A DNA stretch of 52,912 nt from an uncultured Parabacteroides sp. (GTDB lineage Bacteria > Bacteroidota > Bacteroidia > Bacteroidales > Tannerellaceae). Numbering within the stretch: the first letter of the stretch is position 1; each line of letters begins with the position of its first letter. The translations under genes and the position numbers were made by a program. Below are positions 23,925 through 32,868 of the stretch, one piece after another. Where the stretch lies: NCBI GenBank assembly GCA_937894065.1, contig CALCST010000004.1:1-52912 (forward strand), written 5' to 3'. Below the pieces are notes generated by a model. The model was not told the origin of the DNA. It saw only the letters and a list, made by a program, of their open reading frames with translations, and did not search any database.

Positions 23925-26213
23925 ATGAAGAGATTCTTACTTTTTATTCTGGGTGTTGCTGCCTGTTCTGTTCATCTGATGGCACAGAATATCAGAGGCA
24001 AAGTTGTTGATAACGAGAATAAACCAATTGAAGCGGTAACTGTTGTCATGCAGTCCGCAGATTCCGTATATGTGGATGCCGCGATAACAGATGTGAACGG
24101 AGATTTCACATTCAATCATAATATTGAACATTATCGTCTGATTTTCCAGCATCTTCTTTATGAAACAGTGTCGGAAGAATTTAAGGAAGATAGTACCGGT
24201 GCAATTATTATGAAAGAAAAGGATTATACACTGAACGAGGTAGTTGTAAAAGGTGAACGTCCGCTGGTTAAAGCAGTAAATGGTTCACTGACTTATGACG
24301 TTGCCGTGATAGCAGAAAAGTCGGCAGTCAGCAATGCTTACGATGCAATTACCCGCTTGCCCGGCGTAATGGAACAGAATGGAGCTTTGAATCTGTTGGG
24401 AGCAGGTGAGGTTACAGTTATTCTTAACGGAAAACCTTCTTCCATGACTGGAGAACAGCTGACGAATCTGCTCAGAAACACTCCGGTGTCGAATGTGGAA
24501 AAAGCAGAGGTGATGTATAGCGCACCGGCAAAATACAGAGTGAGAGGCGCTGTAATAAATGTAGAACTTAAAAGACAGAAATCTGAAAATTCCTTTGTCC
24601 GTGGCGAAGTTGGAGGAACTTTTACACAAGGAAAATATTCACGTGGCAAAGGAGATTTGAATCTTTCTTTCGTAGGAGAAAAATTAACTGCCGATGTTTT
24701 GTATTCTGCCGATTATTCGAAAGTGAAAACAGCTTATGATTTCATATCTCACCACACGGTAAATGGGAAAGTATATGACGTGGACCAATATAATGACGGC
24801 TCAAAAAGAAACATGGCTCATAATATCCGCACTTCTTTAGACTATCAGATAGCGGAGAATGACAATATTAATATGGCATATACAGCGGCCATAAGTCCGA
24901 ACGCTAAGAGCGTGGATAACTCAAAAGGAAGTTTGTCTGAGTCATCAAATATAACTACAGGTGATGAGCAGATGCATAATGTAAATGTTGACTATACTTC
25001 AAATTGGGGAATGAATGTTGGTCTTGATTATACATATTATTCTTATCCCCGACTACAGGATTTCAAGAATATTGCAGCCGATGGCAGTAAGGATAATTTC
25101 CTTATGAACAGCAATCAGAACATCAATCGTTGGAATGTATATGCCGGACAGAATCATTCTTTAGCTGCCGGTTGGAATATAAACTATGGAATCAATTTCT
25201 CTTTTGCCAATGAAAAGAGCTCACAGGTTTATAAACCTAAGGATGGAAAAGATATGTCTTCATTGAATACAGACACTGAACTGGGCGAGAAAACATATAA
25301 TTTCTATGGCGGATTTGAGAAGGCATTCAATGAGCGTCTTTCTCTTTCTCTGTCTGTTGCCGGTGAATATTATAAACTGGCAGATTATGACAAATGGGCT
25401 GTGTATCCGTCAATGCAATTGAGTTTCATACCATCAGCTTCGCATATTTTCCAGTTGTCATTTTCATCAGATAAGAAATATCCGGATTATTGGGAAATGC
25501 AGGATGTTACAGGATATATCAACGGATATTCAAAGGTTAAAGGAAATCCGTTGCTGCGCCCGTCATCTGAATATACTGTAAATCTCACATACGTTTTGAT
25601 GAGTAAATATATATTCAATATTTATTATACCCATGAAAAAGATTTGTTTGCTCAGCTGGCTTATCAGAATCCTGATGAACTGTCGATGTTATACCAGACT
25701 GTGAATTTCGATTATGAACAGAACTATGGTGTATCGGCAGTAATTCCGTTTACGGTTGGAAATTTCTGGAGTTCACGAATCACTCTTGACGGTTCGTATT
25801 TCAGAGACGTATGCCTCAAGTTTCATGATATAAGCTTTGACAATTCCGTTTGGCGAGGTGTGGCAATGATGAACAATACATTTAATATTTCATCAAAACC
25901 ATCATTAAGCCTTGAGTTGAATGGTTTGTATGTTTCTCCATCCATTCAGGGAATTTATGATCTTACATCTATATGGAAAGTTGATGCCGGACTGAAATGG
26001 ACTTTTGCTGATAAAAATGCTGAACTCCGCCTTATGGCGAACGATATATTCAACAGTGCCGCACCTGATGCAACAATCAATTACAAAGGTCAGAACTTCA
26101 AAACTCTCCAGCATGCGGACAGCAGATATTTGTCAGTTTCGTTCACATACAAATTCGGCGGTTTCAAATCGAAGGAACATAAGAAGGTGGATGTGTCGAG
26201 GTTTGGGTATTGA
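23925..26213 (+). CDS. Outer membrane beta-barrel protein with carboxypeptidase-regulatory-like domain
   Basis: 762 residues. A signal peptide (1-20, ending LMAQ) is followed by a CarboxypepD_reg-like Ig domain (IRGKVVDNENKPIEAVTVVM, about 23-100), a plug-like domain (SAVSNAYDAITRLPGVMEQ and GEVTVILNGKPSSMTG, about 125-225) and a long barrel with alternating aromatic strands ending YLSVSFTYKFGGF. This is the TonB-dependent-receptor-like OMP_b-brl_3 architecture. No TonB box is obvious, so uptake of a specific ligand is not certain. It is divergent from a two-component pair that may control it. The protein at 48984-51308 has the same architecture. Confidence 0.9.
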   Translation: MKRFLLFILGVAACSVHLMAQNIRGKVVDNENKPIEAVTVVMQSADSVYVDAAITDVNGDFTFNHNIEHYRLIFQHLLYETVSEEFKEDSTGAIIMKEKDYTLNEVVVKGERPLVKAVNGSLTYDVAVIAEKSAVSNAYDAITRLPGVMEQNGALNLLGAGEVTVILNGKPSSMTGEQLTNLLRNTPVSNVEKAEVMYSAPAKYRVRGAVINVELKRQKSENSFVRGEVGGTFTQGKYSRGKGDLNLSFVGEKLTADVLYSADYSKVKTAYDFISHHTVNGKVYDVDQYNDGSKRNMAHNIRTSLDYQIAENDNINMAYTAAISPNAKSVDNSKGSLSESSNITTGDEQMHNVNVDYTSNWGMNVGLDYTYYSYPRLQDFKNIAADGSKDNFLMNSNQNINRWNVYAGQNHSLAAGWNINYGINFSFANEKSSQVYKPKDGKDMSSLNTDTELGEKTYNFYGGFEKAFNERLSLSLSVAGEYYKLADYDKWAVYPSMQLSFIPSASHIFQLSFSSDKKYPDYWEMQDVTGYINGYSKVKGNPLLRPSSEYTVNLTYVLMSKYIFNIYYTHEKDLFAQLAYQNPDELSMLYQTVNFDYEQNYGVSAVIPFTVGNFWSSRITLDGSYFRDVCLKFHDISFDNSVWRGVAMMNNTFNISSKPSLSLELNGLYVSPSIQGIYDLTSIWKVDAGLKWTFADKNAELRLMANDIFNSAAPDATINYKGQNFKTLQHADSRYLSVSFTYKFGGFKSKEHKKVDVSRFGY

Positions 26214-26255
26214 GTTTATAGTATGAAAAACTTGTTAACCCGTTCTCTCGTCAAC

Positions 26256-26286
26256 TTGTATCTTATCATTATTGGATTTATATTTG
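26256..26286 (+). promoter_or_regulatory. Bacteroidetes-type promoter of the LOG-family gene
   Basis: TTG at 26256-26258, a 20-bp spacer and TATATTTG at 26279-26286 match the TTG-N19/20-TAnnTTTG promoter form. Transcription should start near 26293, which leaves a very short leader before the ATG at 26306. The TTG belongs to a decayed octamer repeat (TTGTTAAC near 26232, TCGTCAAC at 26248-26255). Confidence 0.75.
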
Positions 26287-26305
26287 CCGGACGATATAAA
26301 TGTTT

Positions 26306-26893
26306 ATGAAGAAAATAAATTCAGTCTGTGTATATTGTGCTTCAAGCACCAAAATAAATCAAGTATATTTCTATGCTGCAAACCGTTTGGGAAAAATTCT
26401 TGCGGAAAAGGGAATACGTATAATTAACGGGGCGGGAAATATCGGTCTTATGGGCGAGATTTCAGATTCGGCACTTGCTGCCGGAGGAAAAGTAACCGGA
26501 GTGATTCCTCATTTTATGGTTGAGCAGGGTTGGAATCATACAGGACTTACGGAACTTATTGAAGTTCCTGATATGCATGTAAGGAAACAGACAATGGCTC
26601 GTATGTCTGATGCTGTAATTGCCTTGCCCGGTGGTTGTGGAACTATGGAGGAACTTCTGGAGATTATCACATGGAAACAGCTTGGGTTATATCTTCATCC
26701 GATAGTAATATTGAATGTAAACGGTTTTTTCAATCCTTTGCTGGAGATGCTCCGTCGTGCAGTGGATGAGAATTTTATGCGTGAGCAGCACAGTGCAATA
26801 TGGGCTGTTGCCGAAACTCCGGATGAAGCTGTGGAGCTTGTGCTTTCTTTGCCGGATTGGGACAAGAATATACGGCGTTTTGCTGCAATATAA
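26306..26893 (+). CDS. LOG-family protein (TIGR00730 Rossmann-fold protein)
   Basis: 195 residues from the ATG at 26306. VCVYCASSTKINQVYF, IINGAGNIGLMGEISDSAL, MHVRKQTMARMSDAVIALPG and the signature PGGCGTMEELLE identify the LOG (lonely guy)/YgdH-like family. Characterised members cleave nucleoside 5'-monophosphates to base and ribose 5-phosphate; the PGGxGT loop binds the phosphate and the Arg and Glu of the MxxRK and GTMEE motifs are catalytic. An ATG two codons upstream (26300) is possible, but the promoter would leave almost no leader. The gene is a single transcription unit with its own promoter and terminator, convergent with GH92. Confidence 0.9.
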   Translation: MKKINSVCVYCASSTKINQVYFYAANRLGKILAEKGIRIINGAGNIGLMGEISDSALAAGGKVTGVIPHFMVEQGWNHTGLTELIEVPDMHVRKQTMARMSDAVIALPGGCGTMEELLEIITWKQLGLYLHPIVILNVNGFFNPLLEMLRRAVDENFMREQHSAIWAVAETPDEAVELVLSLPDWDKNIRRFAAI

Positions 26894-26897
26894 GATT

Positions 26898-26929
26898 TGG
26901 GGTGTGTTTATTCCACACCCCATTTTTTA
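26898..26929 (+). terminator. Terminator after the LOG-family gene
   Basis: A 9-bp perfect stem (26898-26906 TGGGGTGTG with 26914-26922) with a 7-nt loop is followed by a T-run at 26923-26928. It starts 5 bp after the stop codon and overlaps the last codons of the convergent GH92 gene. Confidence 0.88.
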
Positions 26930-29208
26930 TTTGGCTCGTCACCTAAAGTCAATTCCAATGTTCCCCCTTTCATAATATCTGCATAATCCAGATAACAATG
27001 ATTATATACTTTTCCGTTCAGTTTTGCTGATTGGATATATACACTCTTAGGAGATTCTTTTTTCACCATTATCTTGAAATGTTTTGAAGGACCGACTTCA
27101 ATATTTACTTCATCGAATATCGGAGATGTCAATTCCATACGTGTGTCGCCCGGACAAATAGGATGTATTCCTGCTGAGGCGAGAACATACCAGGCAGACA
27201 TTTGTCCTACGTCTTCATTTCCAACCAAACCTTTCACACCATTCTTATATGCATTGTGGCAAATATAACCGGACCAATATTGGGTTCTCCAAGGTTCGCC
27301 TAATCTGTTGTAGAGGAAAGGAACGTGATGAACCGGCTCGTTTGCATGATTATAGAACTGGTTCCAAAGGAAGTCCGACGGAGTGTTGTCGAACATATAA
27401 TCCAAGTCGCGGACAGTCAGCTCTCTTCCTCCTTTAAGATTAATAAGACCTTTGATGTCGTGAGGAACAAACCAACCTTGTTGGAAAGGATTTGACTCTA
27501 CGCTGCCGAAACCTTCTGTCAATCGTCCTTTTTCCGGCCAAGGAAGGAAATTACCTTCTTTGTCTTTCGGGCAGAAACTGTTGTGGCTTGCGTCAAATAT
27601 GTTTTTGTATGACTGCGACAATTCTCTGTATCGCTTCTCATCTTCGCTTTTCCCTAACTCTTTTGCTAATTCTGCCATACACCATTCCGTATAGGCATAT
27701 TCCAATGTCTGAGAAATGGAGTTTGGAGTATAACCAAGTGGAGCATTACCGAACTTCTTTGATGTAAGGTCTGCGAAACGCCATGCCTTTTCTATATCAT
27801 AACCTCTTATGCCTTTCTTATAAGCATCTGCCAGAACCGAAATTGCCGGATTTCCCACCATACAACCGCTGTATGCATTCAGGAACTCCCATCTTTCCAG
27901 ATAATTCTGACCACTTTCCTCTGCCAATGTAATCAGAGAGTTGAGAATATCGTGGATTACATCCGGACGGATAATGGTGAGCAATGGCATCTGGCTGCGG
28001 AAAACATCCCAACCGCTGAATATCGTACGTTTGTTGAAGTCTTTTGTTTCGTGCACTTTCTTGTCGCCTCCGATATATTTGCCGTCAACATCGGAATACA
28101 GACGCGGGTCGAGCATTGTGCGATATAATGCAGTATAGAAAATAACTTTATCATCTTCGTTGTCTGTCTCAACAGAAATCTTCGACAGAGCCTTTTCCCA
28201 TTTATCCTGGCTTTCGCTCAATGTCTGTTTGAAATTCCAGTGAGGAATTTCCGCTTCAAGATTCTTTTTTGCTCCCTCTTCACTTACGAAAGAAATACCA
28301 GCTTTCAGAAAAACTTCTTCATCTTTTCCAGTTTCGAATTCGGTGAAGAAACCGATATGTTTACCGGAATATTCCTTTACCTTTCTGTGAATTTCAGCCT
28401 TTGAAGTAAGTTGTTGGAATGCTTCGGATTCGATAAACTCACGTTTGCGAGATTGTCCTTCGGGAATTGCAACCGACCATACACCGTAATTTTTCAGAGG
28501 CTTTGAGAATTGGGCATAAAAATAAACAGTGTAATCTCCCTTTCCGTCGCCATTTCCCCAACCGCCACCGTCGGGTGTACAAACCATTTTTCCGGTGATT
28601 GTGTTTTCATTTACTACGCGCACTTCCTGCCAAGTTGAAGTTCCGCCGACGCGGCGTGCAAGGTCAATCTGTATTCTAGATTCTTTATTTTCCGGATATG
28701 TGAATTTAAGGAAACCGCAGCGCTGTGAAACTGTGGCTTCGGTTGTGATATTATAGTCACTGAGCAATACACGATAATATCCGGCTTCGGCATATTCACT
28801 GTCTTTTGCATAGCGCGACCTGTATCCGGCATCGGGATTGTCCAAATGGCCGGAGTTAGTGTGCATTTTGCCTATTGTAGGCATAACCAGGAAATTCCCC
28901 AAATCTCCATACCAGCCGATTCCGCTCATTTGGGTGAAGGCAAAGCCTTCGATACTTCGGTGTTCGTCGCTGTAGCCCGGACCATTATCTCCACCGGTAA
29001 TTGTATTCGGACTTACTTGCACCAAACCAAAAGGAGAAGTTGCTCCGGGAATAGTTTTGCCCAATCCGTGGGCAGCTCCCGCATCTTTGATATTCGTACT
29101 TGCTCCGATAAATGGATTTACATACTCAACTTTACGTTTTTTCTCGTTCCCAGCCCACAATGAAATGGTGGACAAAACGAAAAGAACGGTTAACAACTTT
29201 AGTTTCAT
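26908..29208 (-). CDS. Alpha-1,2-mannosidase, GH92 family
   Basis: 766 residues with a signal peptide (about 1-19). KVEYVNPFIGAS, GKTIPGATSPFGLVQVSPNT, NGPGYSDEHRSIEGFAFTQMSG and GIGWYGDLGNFLVMPT are the N-terminal GH92 hallmarks. FSGWDVFRSQMPLLTIIRPD, NPFQQGWFVPHDIKGL, GNEDVGQMSAWYVLASAGIHP and CPGDTRMELTSPIF belong to the catalytic barrel, including the Glu of GNEDVGQMSAWY that supplies the acid. GH92 enzymes are Ca2+-dependent exo-alpha-mannosidases trimming host or yeast mannans and N-glycans in the periplasm. No susC/D pair is adjacent, so the linkage specificity cannot be inferred from context. Confidence 0.94.
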   Translation of the reverse strand: MKLKLLTVLFVLSTISLWAGNEKKRKVEYVNPFIGASTNIKDAGAAHGLGKTIPGATSPFGLVQVSPNTITGGDNGPGYSDEHRSIEGFAFTQMSGIGWYGDLGNFLVMPTIGKMHTNSGHLDNPDAGYRSRYAKDSEYAEAGYYRVLLSDYNITTEATVSQRCGFLKFTYPENKESRIQIDLARRVGGTSTWQEVRVVNENTITGKMVCTPDGGGWGNGDGKGDYTVYFYAQFSKPLKNYGVWSVAIPEGQSRKREFIESEAFQQLTSKAEIHRKVKEYSGKHIGFFTEFETGKDEEVFLKAGISFVSEEGAKKNLEAEIPHWNFKQTLSESQDKWEKALSKISVETDNEDDKVIFYTALYRTMLDPRLYSDVDGKYIGGDKKVHETKDFNKRTIFSGWDVFRSQMPLLTIIRPDVIHDILNSLITLAEESGQNYLERWEFLNAYSGCMVGNPAISVLADAYKKGIRGYDIEKAWRFADLTSKKFGNAPLGYTPNSISQTLEYAYTEWCMAELAKELGKSEDEKRYRELSQSYKNIFDASHNSFCPKDKEGNFLPWPEKGRLTEGFGSVESNPFQQGWFVPHDIKGLINLKGGRELTVRDLDYMFDNTPSDFLWNQFYNHANEPVHHVPFLYNRLGEPWRTQYWSGYICHNAYKNGVKGLVGNEDVGQMSAWYVLASAGIHPICPGDTRMELTSPIFDEVNIEVGPSKHFKIMVKKESPKSVYIQSAKLNGKVYNHCYLDYADIMKGGTLELTLGDEPNKKWGVE

Positions 29209-29271
29209 GGATTTATTTTTCGATAATATATATTGTATTAATTATGATTAAGTCTTTGTCTTATTATTTAT

Positions 29272-29338
29272 AAGTTTCGCAAGTTGCTCAACTTAAAAGT
29301 AAACAAGGCTTCAGATACAAGTTGAGCTTGCGAAACTT
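29272..29338. repeat. Hairpin-ended intergenic element upstream of GH92
   Basis: Outer arms AAGTTTCGCAAG (29272-29283) and CTTGCGAAACTT (29327-29338) are perfect complements over 12 bp, and the inner arms CTCAACT/AGTTGAG extend the stem. The interior holds ACAAGGCTTCAGATACAAG, words shared with the octamer repeat family. Related elements lie at 21314 and 36101. Its position suggests either an mRNA leader hairpin or a small mobile element. Confidence 0.75.
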
Positions 29339-29493
29339 CAATTATATAATTTCAATATACGGGTTGAAAATACTAATATTTCATAAAAGTATCGGTATGC
29401 GATAGGGGGAAAATATATTACGTGTGTTTATCATAATATATCCATAATTTATGGTATTTGATATATTGTTGTATTCCAGTAAATTACATTTTC

Positions 29494-29612
29494 AGCCTTT
29501 TTTTAAGGCTTGGAAAAAGTTTTTCATATATTATGAAAAAGAATTTTCATTAGTATGAAAAAAGATTTTCACAATATATGGGAAAAAAGTTTCATATATT
29601 ATGGAATGCTGG
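29494..29612. repeat. Array of A/T-rich imperfect palindromes between GH92 and the lipoprotein gene
   Basis: A small hairpin (AGCCTT/AAGGCT, 29494-29510) is followed by four imperfect palindromes of about 24 bp, each of the form TTTTTCAT-N4-ATGAAAAA with varying cores (from about 29519, 29541, 29564 and 29588). The remainder of the 517-bp gap (29209-29725) holds the hairpin-ended element and A/T-rich sequence without a gene I can support. Confidence 0.65.
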
Positions 29613-29725
29613 AACGATTACATTCATTTTTGGACGGATAAGAAAACAAGTTTTCAAAGTCTTTGAAAAACCTTGTAAACTAGTTCTTTTGTCTTCTTGT
29701 AAACTATAAATATAATTGAGTTTTT

Positions 29726-30400
29726 ATGGGAGTGAACAAGTTTTTACCATTATTTCTGATTTTAGTGTTGATGAGCGGATGCGGCTCTTCAAGAAAGATG
29801 AATAAAAGTGAGAAAGCGGGAGTGGGAGCTATAATCGGTTCTTGGGTTGGAGAATTATTTGGAAGAGGAGTAGGAAGTGCAATAGATTCCGACAATGGTG
29901 AGGAAATAGGCGGAATTATAGGAGCAATAGCTGGAGGAGCCGCCGGTTCGACAATAGCTTATAATAAGGCTGAAAGGGAAGATGCTGCCAAGTTGGCTAC
30001 ATCAAACGATTATAAGCGCCCGGCATCATTGATGGCTATACCTCTGTTGAAAATAGAGAATTGTTATGTCGGTGATGATGTTTCGGCAAACGAACCTTTA
30101 TATGGTGGAAAAGATTATGAATTGAAATTTGACATTGTCAATAATGGGAATTATGCAGCTCTTGATGTTGTGCCGGATATAAAGGTTGTCAAAAATGCTT
30201 CGAAGGTGGAATTACAGGAAATTGTTCCCGTCGGTGATATTCCGGCTCGTGGAAAAATAACATATAAAGTGCGAATGAAAACATCGCCCAAGCTGAAACG
30301 TGGCAAGGTTGTTTTCTCTGTTTCGCTGAAAGAAAGAAAGGGATTTAGTACGGATTATGTGAAGTTTGAGATGAGGGTTGGGAAACACACACCCCTATAA
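29726..30400 (+). CDS. Glycine-zipper lipoprotein
   Basis: 224 residues. The signal peptide has a lipobox ending LMSGC, so the mature protein is lipid-anchored at about Cys19. A Gly/Ala-rich zipper (about 31-77, GVGAIIGSWVGELFGRGVG and GGIIGAIAGGAAGS) resembles membrane-inserting glycine-zipper segments of outer-membrane lipoproteins. The C-terminal part (about 100-220, YELKFDIVNNGNYAALDVVP) looks like a beta-sandwich of CARDB-like type. The function is unknown; an envelope-structural role is inference. It stands alone, with a small RNA gene on the opposite strand just behind it. Confidence 0.8.
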   Translation: MGVNKFLPLFLILVLMSGCGSSRKMNKSEKAGVGAIIGSWVGELFGRGVGSAIDSDNGEEIGGIIGAIAGGAAGSTIAYNKAEREDAAKLATSNDYKRPASLMAIPLLKIENCYVGDDVSANEPLYGGKDYELKFDIVNNGNYAALDVVPDIKVVKNASKVELQEIVPVGDIPARGKITYKVRMKTSPKLKRGKVVFSVSLKERKGFSTDYVKFEMRVGKHTPL

Positions 30401-30476
30401 AAAATTAAAGGCTGTCTCACGACAACCCCTAATCAAACTTTGTTAACCTTAAATCTAATACTATTATGAAAAAACC
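30399..30476 (-). ncRNA. Candidate small RNA (about 75-80 nt) with its own promoter and terminator
   Basis: A consensus promoter (30483-30512, minus strand) should start transcription near 30476. About 50 nt later the RNA can form a 7-bp hairpin with a GUGA loop (30427-30421 with 30416-30410, one U-G pair), followed by a U-rich tail (30409-30399). No credible protein frame lies in between; the only ATG-like word lies in an A/T-rich run. Ends are inferred from the promoter and the hairpin. The tail reaches the 3' end of the opposite-strand lipoprotein gene, so antisense contact is possible. Confidence 0.6.
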
Positions 30477-30482
30477 ACGGTG

Positions 30483-30512
30483 CAAAGGTAGCCTTTTCCC
30501 GTGGTTTGTCAA
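30483..30512 (-). promoter_or_regulatory. Consensus Bacteroidetes promoter of the candidate small RNA
   Basis: On the minus strand TTG (30512-30510, within TTGACA), a spacer of exactly 19 bp and TACCTTTG (30490-30483) match the -33/-7 consensus perfectly. It points away from porZ and toward the 3' end of the lipoprotein gene, so it does not serve any protein gene in view. Confidence 0.85.
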
Positions 30513-30537
30513 GTCTTTTTCGGCTAATAGTTGTTAA

Positions 30538-30565
30538 AGCTGTTTTAAATTGATTTAAAACAGCT
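30538..30565 (-). terminator. Terminator-like palindrome at the end of the porZ-like gene
   Basis: A 13-bp perfect stem (30538-30550 with 30553-30565) and a 2-nt loop overlap the stop codon of the porZ-like gene. No clear T-run follows on the minus strand, so termination is likely but not certain. Confidence 0.6.
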
Positions 30566-32846
30566 ATTTTATAACCATAATCTTGGTCACAACGCTCTCT
30601 TTTGCCTTTTCTGTGGCAGATAATACGAGATAAACACCAGTAGCAACGCGGCGACCACTGATATTTCTGCAATCCCAAGAGAATTGTCCGCCAGTGCATT
30701 TGCCCTGATAAATCAGATTGCCGGCAACGTCGGTAATTTTTACACTACTCTGGTCCATAAGTCCGGTGATAATCACTTTCTGGTCGAAATCCGGACGGAC
30801 TGGATTCGGATAAGCATGTACGGATGAGAAATCCTCACTTCCTTCGGTTGCGTCACCAATATATGATACTATTCCTTTGTCTGTCCCGAAGAATACTTCT
30901 CCCGTTTTCGGGTCGATAGCTATACTTTGCACACGATTAGAGAACAACGGAGAATTATCCGTAGTGAAATTCTCAATCACTTCAGTTCCGTCTTCGTTTA
31001 CAAGGAACACACCGGAGCTTTCCGTAGCAAGCCATTTTCGGTTTCCACCGTCAACGGCAATTGCATTTATCTGCTCTCCATTCAGAAGATAGTCTGATTC
31101 GTCAGCCAGAACAATACGGTTGAAACGCAAGTCTTCAATGTTTGAAGGCATATAACATACAACCGGACCGATATTTGTTCCAACCCAGATTGCTCCGTTC
31201 TTGTCTTCAGCCATACAATAGAAAAGGCTAGCCGACAAAGTTTCGCCTTGTGAACTGATAAGTGACGTATATAATTTATATGTATCATCCGAAGTGTCGT
31301 CCAGTGTGCCTTTATCATCCATAGCGAAAATACCGGCATTTGTAGCACGCATATTATTCACAATCTTGAAATTATTCTTTGTGATGATAAGTTTATCCGT
31401 AGTTGTTGACTGATTAATCGGAGTGTTGTTGAACGTAATCCAATTGCCGTCTTTTTGCAGCACATTGATTGTTGAATTTACTCCACTGCTGACAACCCAA
31501 AGATTTCCGCTTTCATCAAAAGTTAGTCCAGTAACACGTACATAATGCTTTGACGTTCCTGCTGCAGATTGAAGCGGACTGTTTCCAACAGTGTAATGAT
31601 TCTGAACCTGTCCGTCTTTTATCTCAAACAAACCTTCGCCATATGAGGCAATGAAGAATCTGCTTGTATCAGCAGGGTCGGTTACGGCGCAGAGGATGTC
31701 ACGGCAAAAATCCAATCCGGTTTGTTTGGTTAATTGAGATTCATCGAAATTAATCCAATTGCTGTCTTTATATCTCATGAAAGTAGCAGGCTGGTTTTCT
31801 CTTTCAGCCCATCTCGCTCCGCCTGTTACAAGCAACTGCCCGGATTCGTGCGACATAAAATACTGAAGATTCCTTTTCGGACTGTTGATTGCCGGTTGTT
31901 CCACAATTTTCTTGAATGAAGAAGAATTTCCGTCTTTCTGAACACCAAGAATTCCGGAGGTGGAATTGGCAATCCAATAAGTATTACCCTTAAGAGTTGT
32001 AATATCCTGAATTGTACTAAGCCCGGTAATCTGCTCTGTTGAAGTAAGACTGTTTGAAATATAAACTTTTCCGTTGGTAAAACTCATCAGTTTTCCGTTT
32101 TCCAACTTGAAGCCTTTTATTCCGGCATCTTTAAATAACGTGTTCACTGTTCCGTCTGCCGTCTGATAAAATACACCGTTCGATGGAACATAGAAACAAA
32201 GGACATTCTGAAAACTTGCAATGTTTCTGATACTTTTTGCCTCAAAAGCTGAAGAATTCACACTGTGGCTGCTCCAGTTGTTGCTGTCCAGAAGATTGTC
32301 GTTTACGTTTCCTTTCTTCACGCCTTCGTCGGTCACGGCATATACATAATTGTTTAGCACAGCGCTTGCATATACATTACCAATCATGTAAGTGTCGGTC
32401 ACTTCTCTTTTCTTCAGATTTACAACCATTATTCCGAATTGTGAAGATATATATGCATATTCCTTGTTGAAAGAAACAGTATTGACGGTTTTATCCTGGA
32501 TTGTTGTGTTTTCTTTCAGGAAAGGAAGATTGTAGGTTGTCCCTTCAGCGATTATGTCGATATTACCATTGCTATATACAATCAGCAAAGCATCGGCCTC
32601 GGAATTATAACCTATCTGAGTTATGTCAACATCACTCAGAGAATTCAGTCTGGAGTAAGTGTTGAGGCTATTGTCTTCCTGCTTGAACGAATACAAAGCA
32701 CCATTGGCAACGGCAAAAACTTCCTGATTTGCCTGGGCAATCTTAGTCGTGTTGTTATACGAAAGATATGACTGCCATCTTCCGTATTGCGCGTTGATTG
32801 CCAGACAAAATGAAAGGCATAATAATATGTTGAGAATTTTCCTCAT
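30564..32846 (-). CDS. PorZ-like two-propeller protein with type IX-type C-terminal domain
   Basis: 760 residues. A signal peptide (about 1-19, ending INAQ) is followed by repeated beta-propeller blades (ANQEVFAVANGALYSF, NSLSDVDITQIGYNSEADAL, DESGNLWVVSSG, DKNGAIWVGTN, KTGEVFFGTDKGIVSY), as in two-component-regulator-propeller proteins. The last 85 residues (HAYPNPVRPDFDQKVIITGL, then SVKITDVAGNLIYQG and GVYLVLSATE) form a domain like type IX secretion C-terminal signals. This order matches PorZ of Porphyromonas gingivalis, a surface protein of the type IX system. No other por gene is in the window, so whether it works in secretion here is open. It follows rdgB by 22 bp and is probably co-transcribed with it. 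Confidence 0.75.
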   Translation of the reverse strand: MRKILNILLCLSFCLAINAQYGRWQSYLSYNNTTKIAQANQEVFAVANGALYSFKQEDNSLNTYSRLNSLSDVDITQIGYNSEADALLIVYSNGNIDIIAEGTTYNLPFLKENTTIQDKTVNTVSFNKEYAYISSQFGIMVVNLKKREVTDTYMIGNVYASAVLNNYVYAVTDEGVKKGNVNDNLLDSNNWSSHSVNSSAFEAKSIRNIASFQNVLCFYVPSNGVFYQTADGTVNTLFKDAGIKGFKLENGKLMSFTNGKVYISNSLTSTEQITGLSTIQDITTLKGNTYWIANSTSGILGVQKDGNSSSFKKIVEQPAINSPKRNLQYFMSHESGQLLVTGGARWAERENQPATFMRYKDSNWINFDESQLTKQTGLDFCRDILCAVTDPADTSRFFIASYGEGLFEIKDGQVQNHYTVGNSPLQSAAGTSKHYVRVTGLTFDESGNLWVVSSGVNSTINVLQKDGNWITFNNTPINQSTTTDKLIITKNNFKIVNNMRATNAGIFAMDDKGTLDDTSDDTYKLYTSLISSQGETLSASLFYCMAEDKNGAIWVGTNIGPVVCYMPSNIEDLRFNRIVLADESDYLLNGEQINAIAVDGGNRKWLATESSGVFLVNEDGTEVIENFTTDNSPLFSNRVQSIAIDPKTGEVFFGTDKGIVSYIGDATEGSEDFSSVHAYPNPVRPDFDQKVIITGLMDQSSVKITDVAGNLIYQGKCTGGQFSWDCRNISGRRVATGVYLVLSATEKAKESVVTKIMVIK

Positions 32847-32868
32847 TATTCAGACATTTGATATGTTT

